NCBI GenBank assembly: GCA_023101725.1 | Contig: JALJCO010003961.1 | Location: 1-64,000 of the forward strand | Reading direction: 5' to 3' | Length of the DNA stretch: 64,000 bases | From: Atherinomorus stipes | Lineage: Eukaryota > Chordata > Actinopteri > Atheriniformes > Atherinidae | Shown here: piece by piece, positions 36,544-48,860 of the stretch | Layout of the letters: each line of letters opens with the position of its first letter | How positions within the stretch are numbered: the first letter of the stretch is position 1 | Program-made: the position numbers and the translations under genes | Notes under the pieces: model-generated | The model's input: the letters and a program-made list of their open reading frames with translations, nothing else | What the model was told of the DNA's origin: nothing | Database searches by the model: none

Positions 36544-37010
36544 CACTAAAAAGTCCTGGGTCAAACTGCTTGGTTAAAAAAGGACCAACTAATTTCTGGG
36601 TTATTTCAACCCAGACATTTGGATTGTTGAGTTGTTGCCCCAACTTCTGGGTAAAAATAACCCAACACTGTAGTCAACATCACCCAAGATCTGGGTCAAA
36701 TATTCAACCCGAAAGTTGGGTAAAAAATAACCCAATTTTCTGAGTTGGTCCCCTTTTAACCCAGCAGTGGGTCGAAAATAACCCATTATGGAGCAGTGTT
36801 TATCTCAACTGGTTGAGCAGCCGCCCAATGGACAGAGGCTATACAGTAGGGCCTCAGCGCAGCCAGCCCAGGTTTGATTCCTGACCTTGGACCCCTCGCC
36901 CCACTCCCTCTGAACCTCTTTCCTGTCTGTCTACTGTCAAATAAAGGCCACTCGAGGCACAAAAATATATAACCCATTATGGGTTATTTTTGACCCAGGA
37001 GTTTTTAGTG
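36544..37010. mobile_element. Palindromic MITE rich in AACCCA/TGGGTT words
   Basis: The ends CACTAAAAAGTCCTGGGTC and inverted CACTAAAAACTCCTGGGTC match at 21 of 22 positions (36544-36565 and 36989-37010). The inside alternates GGGTCAAAAATAACCCA-like words on both strands, giving many possible hairpins. A SINE has inserted at 36792-36968; without it and one copy of its duplication the MITE is about 276 bp. No target duplication could be fixed. Confidence 0.75.
36792..36968 (+). mobile_element. tRNA-derived SINE with 14-bp target duplication
   Basis: The identical 14-mer ATAACCCATTATGG flanks the insert (36778-36791 and 36969-36982). The head shows TATCTCAACTGGTTGAGCAG (weak A box) and a B box, GGTTTGATTCC. 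The tail contains GTCAAATAAAGGCCACTC and an A-rich end, with no long poly-A. It interrupts the MITE, so it is younger than the MITE. Confidence 0.9.
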
Positions 37011-39999
37011 TAGCATGCTACACGGGCAGAAGCAGGAGGAGGCAAATAGCATTTGTTGAAAGTATATTGTGATTCACTGTTGTGTTTACAGGATAAACTA
37101 ACTTCAGAAACACTGAGGATCCTCTTGGGCTTTTGCTCAGAGTTAGGAAAGCATGTGAGCCTGCAGTTTAAAGTTTAGGGCCACTGCTAGCAAGCTGCAG
37201 GCAGTACATGAGGTTAAGCTAGCTGTTGATGGTCTGCAAATAGCCTGGATTGTGAGCTGGCAACTTGTTAAACCACATTCCCTGATTGCAGGAGTTGTTG
37301 TAGCAACAGAGAAACTACTGTATAAGACCAAGCGGTGAGCATGAATCTTTCATAGCTGTTCGAATTAATCTTTGCGCAAATCACTAAAATCTTGGCTTCT
37401 TTACAGCTACTAATAACAGGAGGTTTTCTACTCCTGCAGACTTCACCTGTACTGAAAACAAATAGTCACTTTAATGTTGAATGTTCACATGTTCTGCATT
37501 GTTTTTCATTATTCATAAAGTAGAGGAGGGGTATGGCATTGATTAGCGGAGGATAAAAGCTTTATTAAAGCAAAATTCCAAAGCCACCAAGACACCCCAT
37601 CAATTACATCCATTTCCTGTTTTTTGGGGGCATCTCAGATTCATCTATCACCTTCACAAGCACCACTTCAATTTCTTCTCACTTTCTTCATCATCTCTGC
37701 TCCCTGGGGCATGAGGTGGGTGAATGTAAAGATGGGAAACGTGAAAGGAGGGGAGAACTGAGGAGAGTTCCAGCAAGAGGAGGAGGACAAGGTGGCTCTG
37801 GTGGTGGAGGAGAAGAGCAAATTTGAAGGTTAGGATGATGAGAATGCACTGCCTCTCATTGGTGCACTGTGCCACTGGGAAACTTGAGATGTGAACAGAT
37901 AGGATTGTGTGCTAGAGTTTCCCGCAAAGAGCCCCCTCCACAGCAAAGCATCGAGGGAGGTGGGGAAGAGGGAGGTATTATTGTGTTAAGACATCAGATC
38001 CAGAGCATCATCATCTCTGTATCACTTACATAACACTTGCGGTGCAAAGACAGAAAGGTGGATAAAGCAATAAAATTAATAATAAAAGACATGGATCATA
38101 GAGGTGAAAAGATGGACTGGAGTGAGAATGTGCAAATAGTAAAGAGGCAAGAATTACTGCAAAGTTGGAATCAGAAAGGTGAAAGTCAAAGAGCAAGGTG
38201 GCAGAAGACTGTTTTATAACCTCTCATCAACCCAGACTCCTGGTGTTCTAAAGACACACAGGCAGGGATGAATTATTCAGCCTCTGGCTGGTGGATCTCC
38301 TCTGAGACCGACGCCCGCTCCCCTCAAACGTTAGAGCACCACTTGATGGTAAACGCTCCTTGGGACAAACAAAAGGTTCCTATAAAAACGACCTATGCAC
38401 TTAACTCACTCTAAAATACCCCTCCTCCTCTGCCTTGGCCCCTTGTCTTGACCTCAGCCAAGATCAATACTTAGCTAGAGCCAGATGTTGCACAATACCA
38501 CACTGGAAAGAGAAGGTTTACAAGATGAAACCCCTGAGGAAGTTGTGCGCTTGCATCTAAATTTTTAAATGCAGCTACTCAAGCATGCTAAGAGATTGTA
38601 GTAGAGTGAATACATTAATATAAAAAATAAACTGGCTAGTATGTAAGTTTTATGTCATTCATATCAATTGGTTTATTTGATTAATTATACATTTTTGACA
38701 CAATAGCTTTGATTTACAGCAGACTTCACACAACCCATTAGAGCATCAGTGGGTAAAATGCTTTTGGGTCCATTGAGAGGTCTAATGCTGCCATCTTCAG
38801 GTATTAAAATGAAACTACTGTAAATGGGAGACTGTAATTCAAGAACAGCGATCTTTGTTGTGTATGCAAACTGATATTGCTCTGAGGACTTCAGGGAATG
38901 CACATACTGGTACTGATACAAATGAGGGAAATAAGAACATGTGAAGTCATGAAGATGCATTTACTTCCTGCTGAAGCTGACTCCCATTTTCTTCCATAAA
39001 TACATGAAGCACACTGAGGATTACGGATGAAATTATTTAGTCTTCAAGCTCTTTGAACGTCTACTGTAGATGAAATTATCTGTTTCAGTTTGTTATAAAT
39101 GTTAGATTGTATAGGTTGTAAAAGGTTTCATTTGTTATCCAGTAGCAGGAAATCACATAAACCTTTTTTTCTTAAGTCTCTGCATCCTTCTTTGCATCTT
39201 CTTCTTTCATTTAAGTTTTATGTAAATGTTCTACTTTCTTTTTTCCTTTACTTTTTTGGACTGCTATTTACGTGACATGACACTTACACCCTATCCATCA
39301 AGCTCCCTTGGAGTACAGCATCAGTCTGAATTTGTAGATGCAGCAACATCGATTGAAGCTTTTAAGCAATTGTTAAAAGCCTGCGTTGGCTTGCTTTCCC
39401 AATAATGATCATTTCTCTTCTTGGGTTATCATATTACACTGCTTGTGCTTTCCAGTTTTATGTTGTGTGTTTTATTTTAGTTTAGCTATCAGTTTAATTT
39501 TTGTCTCTTTTCTCTTGAGCTACCCTCATCTAAGAAACAGGTTCTTTCATTTATTGAAAAATGTGCAAACATCCATTTAGATGTAGTATATAACGTGAAA
39601 AAGGTGTTTATAAAACTTGGAAGAGGATCGTTATCACGATCGCCTTCATTCTTTACATCCTGAACCGTCTAAGACTAGCTCTCGTCTTTATTAAGTCCTT
39701 AGAATTAGTTCTCATGGCTTCTTGAATAACTTTTAAAGCTCTTCTTTAGATGCTGGCTGCCTTTTGCTGAGCAGTCGGTAAAGATAGGTTCTGAGGATAA
39801 TTTATCACTCCATTACATATGATGCCACTGATTTTCAGTACAGTTATTGTGTTATTTGGGATACCTTGAGCCTTTTCTCCTTGTTTTATTTCTTCAAGAA
39901 ACAGCCCGTGTCCATGGAGACTACTTCTGGTGAGGTCAGCTATGTGTTAGGTCTTTTGCTGGCTTTTTTTTCTGAAGGACTTAACTTTCAGAAGCTGTT
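37011..39999. other. Non-coding stretch, no feature recognised
   Basis: No gene or repeat edges recognised. A purine-rich stretch at 37680-37830 gives a compositional open frame on the minus strand. Confidence 0.45.
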
Positions 40000-40081
40000 C
40001 ACCGAATCATTAAATTTGTAGATGACGTGACCGTAGTGGTCTTCATCCAGGATAACAACAAGGCTGCACACAGGGCACTAT
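40000..40081 (+). pseudogene. Small LINE reverse transcriptase fragment
   Basis: The plus-strand translation HRIIKFVDDVTVVVFIQDNN matches the palm motif region of fish LINE reverse transcriptases, where FADDTTVVG-like residues surround the two catalytic Asp. The first position of the motif is changed (FVDD). Nothing recognisable precedes or follows, so it is a short relic. Confidence 0.65.
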
Positions 40082-42139
40082 AAAAACTCTAATCTAACCA
40101 AGTATATTTTTCTAATTTCTAGTCAAAATATCTCATCTCACTCAATATAAGACATAATTACCAAAAGAGAAACATTTCAGTGAGATATACTGTAGGAACT
40201 TATTTTAAGACAAATGCATCTTATTTCAAGAAATCTTATCAAGAAAACTTCACTATTGGCAGAATCTTTTAGCTTATTACAAGCAAAAAATCTAGGCCAC
40301 TGTTAAAGTGGAAATGAAACGGTCAACCAATCTAACTTTATTTATTAGACTGAGTCCTGGTCTTATCAATAATTAAATGCCAAACATGAAAAATAGAAGC
40401 ATAAAAACATAGCAAGGTTTTATGTTTTTCAAGGGGGCTGCCATGTTGCAGTACTCTAAGCTCTGACATCACTGCTGGTTGGTGTTCCAGCCCTGAATGA
40501 GAGTCTGTGACGAGAGAGATTCCATCACAGGTAGAAAGCTGGTTGTTTACAAGAAGAAACACATAAAAACATACACATATAAATATCCATATATAAGCCT
40601 ATGACCTGGACTGTTATGTGTGGGAGAATGTGTGTCTTTGTTGTATCTGTGTTTTTTTTTTTTTGGGGGGGGGGGGGGGGGGGTTGTTTACATGTTCCTG
40701 GGAAATGTGTTATATGTGTATTGCTTGTCTTTGCTCTGTGTTTTGGTGTTCTGTTAATATTCACATAATATGGTGACGTGGCACACAGCCAACCGAGAAG
40801 TCCGGAAGCACTGCTCGCTTTGTGGGCGGGGCTTCATTTTTATGAATGGGCAAGCGTCGAGGTAATGAGGTAGAGGAGTGTAGTGAAAGCTGGAGGAGAG
40901 CTGTGTTGGCTGTGTGGTTCCGTGCGCCATTGTTATCTTGTCTTTCGCACCTGTTCATGGAGGAGTCACACAGAACTTGGGATGAAGTGAGCACAATCAA
41001 GCTCCCGACATAGGGAGAGATTCTGGTCAGTGTGGATTTATCTGATTCAGCCAGGCCGATCCAGGTGGGACCGTGAACCCAGTCCCATCACAGAGTCCTC
41101 TAGTCTGCACCACAGTTAGGGACAATGGCTGAATGATGGAGACTGGTTTGACAAAGGAGAAGAGAAGACAAAAGGGGAACCACTACTGTATTCTTCCTGG
41201 GTCTAAAAGCAAGTTTTACAAAGTTTACGCCAAAGACAGAGCAGTTCACAACCTTCAGCTGAACCAGAACCCATTCCTGCTGCTGGCTGGTGGCTCAGAA
41301 GAGGACACTTCCCTGACTCCAGATCATGAAGTGGGAATTTTCTTGAGAAAATTAGGAAAATGACCAGAAAACTTGGAGTCTGGTCAACTAGAGGTCTGCA
41401 GACTAAAGCTTGAAGCTGCTCTGAGTGTTTTTAATATTACCGCCTATAAGCTGAGCTCCACTAACCTGCAGGTCTGCGGCATCAGACCGTATCAGTAACT
41501 AGCGCTCCAACACCAACACTCATAAATCCCCCCCCCCCCCCACAGCCTGATGATGAACAGAACACCTCTGCAGCAGGTTGCTCTGAAATGAAAGTCATAA
41601 AGACTTTCTTATGGGGACAACCCGTTTTCCACGGCAGGTTCCAATTATACCAAACACTGCACTCTCCCTCATCATCCTGCAGGCTGTATGCCTGTATGGG
41701 TCCATTGTGAGGTCAACACTATAGCACTGAATTCATTTTGCATTAAACCACTGGCAATTACTACCGTTAGCATACAGTTAGCCTACCTGTTGGTTACCGG
41801 ATGCTCCAGTGTCTCCGTTTGGATCGCCTTCAGGGACAGCACCGCCTCCAAAACATCCACCTCCCGGTACAAAAATCCAAATGTTATCCAAATTGTTATG
41901 CAAAATTCTCCACGCATTGTTGTTGTTCGGGGTTTCTGTATAGAAGCATCAGTTGACTGTGTAAGTGGATCCATGGTTTTTTTGTTTTGTTTCTCTCCCC
42001 CTCTTTTCTTCACACCTTTCTCTCTGTTCCACTTGTTATCATTTCTTCTTTTAAATTTCATTTCCCTCTTGTCAAACCCAGCAATACGATGTAAAATGCT
42101 GTTATAGACAAATGCTTATTTAAAGAAATAAAATGAATA
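40082..42139. other. Non-coding stretch with homopolymer runs
   Basis: It contains a T13 run followed at once by G19 (40652-40664, 40665-40683) and a C14 run (41528-41541). The stretch 40780-41380 is GC-richer than its surroundings. It could be part of the repeat whose right end is at 42140-42230, but no matching left end was found. Confidence 0.4.
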
Positions 42140-42230
42140 AACACAGGATACCACAACAAAGTAGCCAGATCATCATTCCACTTGCTACGATGCTGGACAG
42201 GACAAGTTAAAAAAGAAAAAAAAAATTCTC
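42140..42230. repeat. Relative of the 27879-31475 host element (right part)
   Basis: It shares ACAA..AAGTAGCCAGATCATCATT and GATGCTGGACAGGACAAGT plus a following A-run and AATTCT with 29893-29910/31402-31461. Similarity stops after AATTCT, before the terminal repeat, so this copy is truncated. It shows the uninterrupted CCAG target used by Harbinger copy 2. Confidence 0.75.
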
Positions 42231-42715
42231 CATGCATTACATGGTCCATGTCGACCTCCTGACAACAGAACAGAAGCCACACCTACAGGTGCTGCAAACC
42301 CGCCCCGCCCTGAGACCAGCACCGACTTCATGTCTTCTCTCCTCCATCACACTGCGTATGGGCTGGAAAACATCGGCCACAGGATCTGGATGCTTGACTG
42401 GCCTTTCAGCTTCACCATACATTATATTAATATACTAAAATGTGTTACAGCTTGTTAATTATAGTGTAGTGTAGCTGGTTATACCTACAGTATTGATTCA
42501 ATGCGGAGCCAGAGCACAAACCAACCCGGTGACAAGCTTAGTTTATATATATATGTATTGTATATACACACATTAGATGCAAATAAATTAATAAAGTCAT
42601 GAAAAAAAACTCTTAAAACAGTAAAATAATATCAAATGTTTTGCAGGTTACAAAGTACCTGAAGACAGAATTTAAAATAGGTCATTTTCCATCAGTATTT
42701 CGAATCTATTAATGT

Positions 42716-43090
42716 TTCATTCATTCAGTCATTTTCTGTAGCGTTTATCCAGGTCAGGGTCACGGGGGTTGCTGGAGCCTATCCCAACTGTTATCAGTCG
42801 AGAGGCAGGGTGCACCCTGGACAGGTCGCCAGTCTGTCGCAGGGCCAACACAGAGAGACAGACAACCATCCACACTCACATTCACTCCTAGGGCTAATTT
42901 AGAGTGATCGGTTAACCAAACATGCATGTCTTTGGATGGTGGGAGAAAGCCGGAGTACCGGAGAGAACCCATACACGGGGAGAAAAACTCCACACAGGAA
43001 GGCCACTGTTGGACTTGTTCGAACCCCTCCCCAGCCACCCTTTTTACTGTGAGGCTACGGTGCTAACCACCACGCCACCGTGTAGCCCAC
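42716..43090 (-). mobile_element. tRNA-derived SINE, 375 bp, with 11-bp target duplication
   Basis: The identical 11-mer TCTATTAATGT flanks the element (42705-42715 and 43091-43101). On the minus strand the head reads GGCTACACGGTGGCGTGGTG, then GTTAGCACCG (A-box region) and GGGGTTCGAAC (B box, about 43018-43028). The body holds CAAAGACATGCATGTTTGGT and CACCCTGCCTCTCGACTG. The tail is an ATGA-type repeat. This is one of the commonest SINE designs in percomorph genomes. Confidence 0.9.
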
Positions 43091-43101
43091 TCTATTAATG
43101 T

Positions 43102-46100
43102 AATTATGTAAAACATAATTCAACCGTTAAATTAACGGTTGAACTAGATACTTTTCTTTCTGATAATAACACACATGTTTTTTGCCTTTGCATGCACTAC
43201 TTTTACTTACAAAATGGCAGATTTTTAGGCTATCGTGAAACACTTAATCTTTTTGGTATTTGATGTAGAAATGTGTCAAAATGCATGTGCATGCAGCTGT
43301 GTGACCATTTGTCTGAGGGAGTGAACGTGTGATACAAATAAGTGTTATCTTGTGTGTGCTCGTGTATGTGTATGTCAGCATCCTGCCTCTCCACATCCTG
43401 CAGCTCCACTAGTGTCATCTCTCAGCAGACCAGTGCTCTCTGGTAACACAACACTGAGGGGAAAATGAAATGCAGCGCAAGACAATCAGTTCTAGCGTCT
43501 GCTTTTGGTCTGGGATTCAGATCCAGCACTACTGCTGACTCTGTCCAGAGTCTGTCCTTTTCTTTTTTATTCTGGGTTGCTGATCTAAAAATAGCTGATA
43601 TGGCTTCTTCGAGTTAAGGGCACACCGCATGTGCTGAAACAGCAAACAGTGAAAAGTGAGCAGAAGTGGAATAGATGCAGCTCTGGAAGCATGCACATTC
43701 AACAAGACAGTTTTGCCTGTGCACAATTTGAATATCAAGCTTTTCTGTCTTTTTTTACTCTTTTATGTAAATCTTGCAACTTTCAGTAATAGTTAAATTA
43801 ACAAGCAAATTTAATCAGAGTGGAGGGTGAATTTCAGATATTCATGTAAGAGGCTTTATACATACAACTCGAGTGAAAACCCGATTCTTTGTCTGATTAT
43901 TAAGTACCTCAATAACGGTGGTATAAGCTTACACACAGATTATGAATTAGCTAAAGGCAACACCACCACCAGGTCAGCCTTAACTAGCATAGCCTGCTGA
44001 ACCAAACATATTCAGAAATTCTTGACAGTCGTAAAATACCATTTGTGTTCCTCCCACTATCACGTACATGCATGCATATATACATTGCATGCCTACTTGC
44101 TGTTTCATGTTGTGCTTAACACTTACTAGCTCATGTTATCTTGCAGGCATTCTAAACCCAGATGGTGATTTAGGTAAAGATAGCATACCTGGTCCATTCA
44201 GGTTAACACCTAGGCTAATTAAAGGACTATGAAAACTTTTTGTACACTAATATTTGGTTGAACGGTATTTCTCCCACGAACAAGTCAAAATTTTAGTTTG
44301 GTCATTACTTTATTGTCTGATTGAATATTTTCTAAAAGGCAGCTGTAATTTAATTTCATGCTAAGCACTTGTTAGCATACAAACAGACTAAGCCAAGTGT
44401 TAATGGATCAGAATGGATATTCACTCATTTATCTCAAGCCTAGCATGAATTATAATGGCTGTAAAAAGCCAAGGACACAGGCGTTCATCGTACTTTATTT
44501 TTAGGTATGAATGTTCTGTTGTTCAGAGATAAATAAGCTGCTGTCTTGGCTCACTGATGTCTTTTTAAAGGTCACACTCAAGCCTCTTTAGGGCATTTAT
44601 TACAGCAAACTAGCAAGCAATCACTATAATTAGAGGTAAATGCAAAGGGATAATGGGGGAAACAAGCATACACGGGAGGCCATGCATTACAAATTACCAC
44701 ATAAGCAATTTGATACAAATTAAATCACCGGAGCCCAGCAAGATCGTATGATTTACAACAGAGAGGGGGCTAAACAGAGAGGTAATCAAGAGGTGAACAG
44801 AGTCTGTGATCTGTGGAGCAATACATCTGCATTACCCGCATCTGCTAAGCTGAAGAGACCTTTAGCTCATTGAAAATGTGGTAATATTATTGTTAAAGCA
44901 GGCACCCTGCAACCACATCACTGGCAGGGGCACAGCAGAATGCAACGCATTAAAAATTCACTGTAGAGGATGATCGGGGAGGCAGAGAGGCACACAGAGT
45001 GTAACCTGCATTGCTTCCTTGCAGCAGCTGAGTGGTTTCATCGTATCATTAATCTAACCGATCACCTCATTTCCTCTCTCGTGTACCATCGCAGTCAAAG
45101 CAGTGATAGTTCTAAGAAAGTGATTTTAAGGTGCCAAGTACAATACAGGAAATGGCCTCTCAGGCATTCTTGTATCTACTTATGGAGGGTTTGACTGCTG
45201 GCTGCAGGATGAAGCAGCTGAGGAGGCATCAGTGAGGTTGATCAGTCAGGGAGTGACAGAGCTTAGAAGACTGTTTCACTGCCAGCTGCACAGAAACATC
45301 CACCCAGAGATTTGGCACAAAGCTGTAGCTGTGGTATTTTCTTGTATGAAAAAGAGTCTGGATTGTGCAGCATATAAACTGCGAAAACACTGAGGCTTTT
45401 AGCATAGCTACCACAGGACAAGATAGCAGAGGAGGGGGTATATGATTCTAAAATAAGCTAAAGAAAGTGGACACAGGCTGAAATAAAATGTTATGAGCTT
45501 AGAAGTAATGTAAAATTGAAACCACAGTTAAGGGTTTTGGAAAAGGCTGAACAAGGACGTTCTTGCAGTCTAAATGTAAAACAGCTCAGCTAAAAGCATC
45601 CTGAGCAATGGGCTTTGTGGACAATGAGCTTTCCAAAAATCCACTGTGCATACTGACTAAAATATCCTGTCTGAGGAAAGCGGTGGAGGGAGCTACCGAG
45701 AATGAAGTCATATCCCCGAGGAGCTTGGCTTCTGTTTTCCTCTCCAAAGCAATCAGTTGGAATGGAAATTTTTTTTATTGGTACTGTATTTTGGCCTCCA
45801 TCTCCACTGATAGATGGAGAGCTTTACCACATACAGTACATGACTAAATCTCATGTATGACAACGCAGAAGCTGCCGTTTCTGCTAGTAAAGTTGGAAAA
45901 ACCCTGTGTGCAGACATTTGCCACAAAACTGTTAAAGAACACCTGAATAAACTTTTTTTTTTCTCTGAAAACACTTTTAATGCTTTTACTATATTTTCAG
46001 GTGCAAGGTAGCTTAGTTTAGGATTCCTGTAAAGAAGCATTAGCCCACTGTGTAATGCAGCAGCTAGGGCTGTAATAAATGTTTATGGTAAATGAAACTG

Positions 46101-46511
46101 ACGTATACATTTTTTTAAATGCATCTATAAAGTACTTGCAGTTTCACCACCATTTGAATGTGACTCATCAAAGCTTCTTCTGATAGATGTACATCCAATA
46201 CAGTTGGACTTCAGAGGCAGGAAAGAAGTTTTAAACAGGCATTAATTCAAAGATGTTTACATTTAAAGATGGCAAGCAAAAAAAAAGCACAAAAAAAAGC
46301 ACAAAAAAACTGCTGTACCTTTTTCAACAAGCTTTGCTTTTCAAACTTTAGAAAGGCTGTTCTTCTTCCAGCAATAACCATGTGGGATATTTGCTTATAT
46401 AATAATAAAATTAAAATACATTCTCACGGTGGTCATAAGAGCAAGTGCATGTGTAGTTTTAACTAGGAAGGTTTCCAAAAACCCATGATGTCTACTGAAA
46501 ATACCCTACTC
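43102..46511. other. Non-coding stretch, no feature recognised
   Basis: No exon, LINE or transposon ends recognised. Confidence 0.45.
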
Positions 46512-46515
46512 TTAA

Positions 46516-47323
46516 AGGAGTATAGCGCAAGTTCCAGCTTTTTCACAGACGTCCGCCCCCTCTGGTGACAAGTGGAAGTGTCGTGCACACGCATGAGCTG
46601 CTTCGACTGCGTTGGTCTCTAATTTGACCCACATCACTTTCAGTCTGAGCCCTGAGTTAGAGCCATGATGTCTACTGAAGTAATAAAGTTATAAATCTGC
46701 AAGTTGTTTACCGTTTGATCATTCTGGACTGATGGACTGTATGCTAATGGTAACAACAGGCTAACGCTGGCTTGTGGTTCAAATATCTAAATTCACAGGC
46801 TGAGACCACGATTACCTTATAAAATTACCACATCAACAAATTTTAACAAGGTGACAAGAGTGTATCTCTGCCCCAGGAACAGTCATATGGCTGTCATATT
46901 GCCACATTTCCATGCTAAAACCATTTCCATTGCAATATTATGCATCCTTATTTCCGTCATACATCACATTTACCTTGTTAGTGAGAAGAAAGCCAACTGT
47001 GGGTCCCGTTTTATTCCCAGACTGGATCGGAGCTCCCTTCATTAAAAAAAAGAAAGAAAAAAAAAGCTGCTTGGTTGTTTACTCCCGTCTTACTCCAGTG
47101 CCGCTGGTGTTGTGCCAAAAAGCCCCCCCCCCCTTGGCCGTGGGGACCGGTCAGACTCCAGTTTAGTTTCGTACACAAAACTCTCGAATTGAGCATTCAG
47201 AAACAGTATTAGAGACCACTGTTGTGAAGAAAGATCAGCTCATTCTACACATCAGGCAATTGTTAGAGCATGTGGAGGAAAGAAAAGAATAGTATATAAC
47301 ATTTAAACTTGCGCAATGCACCT
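46516..47323. mobile_element. TTAA-flanked DNA element, 808 bp
   Basis: The ends are AGGAGTATAGCGCAAGTT and inverted AGGTGCATTGCGCAAGTT (15 of 18 identical), with TTAA at 46512-46515 and 47324-47327. The inside contains A-rich (47042-47066) and C11-type runs but no transposase. The last end bases (AGG...) resemble those of the elements at 14491 and 27879, hinting at one superfamily. Confidence 0.8.
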
Positions 47324-47739
47324 TTAAACCAGTGGTTTTGATTCATGATGTCACAATGTTGTGTAAACCAAACCAAGAATTGACAAAGTGCTTTTCTAAA
47401 GTGTAGTTGTGTAGCCTTGTCCCCAATGCAACCAAATGGCTTGTATGTATGTGTGTAAAACTAATTTTAGCCGAACACAATTGTTTCCAACCCAAACCAT
47501 GTAGCTTTGATTTGTAATCATAACAAAGTAAAGCTAGGGCCTAAACCCAATAAGAGAGTGGCAAAGCCAGATTAGTGAAATGGTGACAGATTATTGACTG
47601 AACGGGATCCAGAAGTAAAAACTAATGATTAAACTGCGGCTGAACTCACTTTGTAGTTTATTCAGTAGAGCTTTATTTGTCAATTTGCAATAAAGTTATC
47701 TCAAGGACCTTATCTCAAGCCACTATACCTAGTTTTGCA

Positions 47740-48860
47740 CTTCTTTGAACGATGATCGAGGTGAACAGTTTAGTTTGAACTGTAAGCCCCGCCCCCTAAC
47801 TGTTTCTCCCAGTGAGAAACGTTCCTGCTTTTCCTTACACCAAACAGTTCGAAGCCAAGAGGCGACACTCAGCTGTGTTTTTGGAAACAAGTGTCCGCCA
47901 TTTTGGACTGAAGCAGACCTCCTTCTGGATGTATGGGTATGAGTGGACAAGTATATATTCGCTGTAATAGTTTTTTGTTTTTGTTGGGGTTTTTTTTCTA
48001 TTCTCAGTAAAAGTTGCAAGAGCCATTTGACTGATCTTAGATTATTTTATTTTTAAGTTGAACGAGGACCCTGCTGGTCTTTTGGTTATATGGTCCTCAT
48101 GTAAGATGTGGAGCAGTTGAAGGGTCACTCGGCTTACCTGATTGCAACAAGTAAGTGGAGAAAATGACTCATTTGAAGTGGTGGATTAGTGCACCTTGTA
48201 GATGCCAGCAGGCATTATGAATTTTCAGTTGTGTTGCATTGGATTAAATGTTTTTTTTTTTTTTTTTTTTTTTAAGTGTTAAACCGTGCCTTGGATTACT
48301 CATTTGATTTGGAAAGCTTATTGAAAGAACACTTTCAGCATCTACCTGGAAGTGGCATACAAGAAGACATTAAAATATTTATGAAAATGATTGGTTAGGC
48401 CAATATTTTGTAATTTAACTTGTATTATTTTTTAAATAGCTTTAATATATATTAATATAAAAATGTTATAATTTTATTAAAATAAAATGATGATAATTTT
48501 TTTAATATAATTATAATATCAGCTACTTGAGCTGTATTATATTTCCACAAGGATCATTGAACATTATTGTAAACAGCCTATTAGGATAGTTTGAAATAGT
48601 TTCTGAATAAAAAAAAATAATTCAGTAGAACCGCTGGCAGTGAGATTGGATGTAATTTTCTTCCTCTCGATAGTCTTGCTGTGTTAATGCATTTTAACAA
48701 TAATTAAAAAGTTTTAAGCTTTTTAAAATGATGTTGTGTTTTATTAGGTCTGTACAATAGCGATAAACTGCTCACTTCAGTCCAAAATGACGGATGCGTA
48801 TGGGGGAAATGTTGCAATGCAGCGTTCTATTGAGTGTCGCCTCTTGTTGTTTTATACTCT
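47740..48860. repeat. Inverted repeat pair about 1 kb apart
   Basis: 47858-47920 contains AGAGGCGACACTCA and, further on, GCCATTTTGGACTGAAG. The minus strand of 48770-48850 contains the same two blocks in the same order (AGAGGCGACACTCA, then GTCATTTTGGACTGAAG). The two may be ends of one element or two inverted copies of one repeat. A T23 run (48251-48273) lies between. The outer edges are not resolved. Confidence 0.55.
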
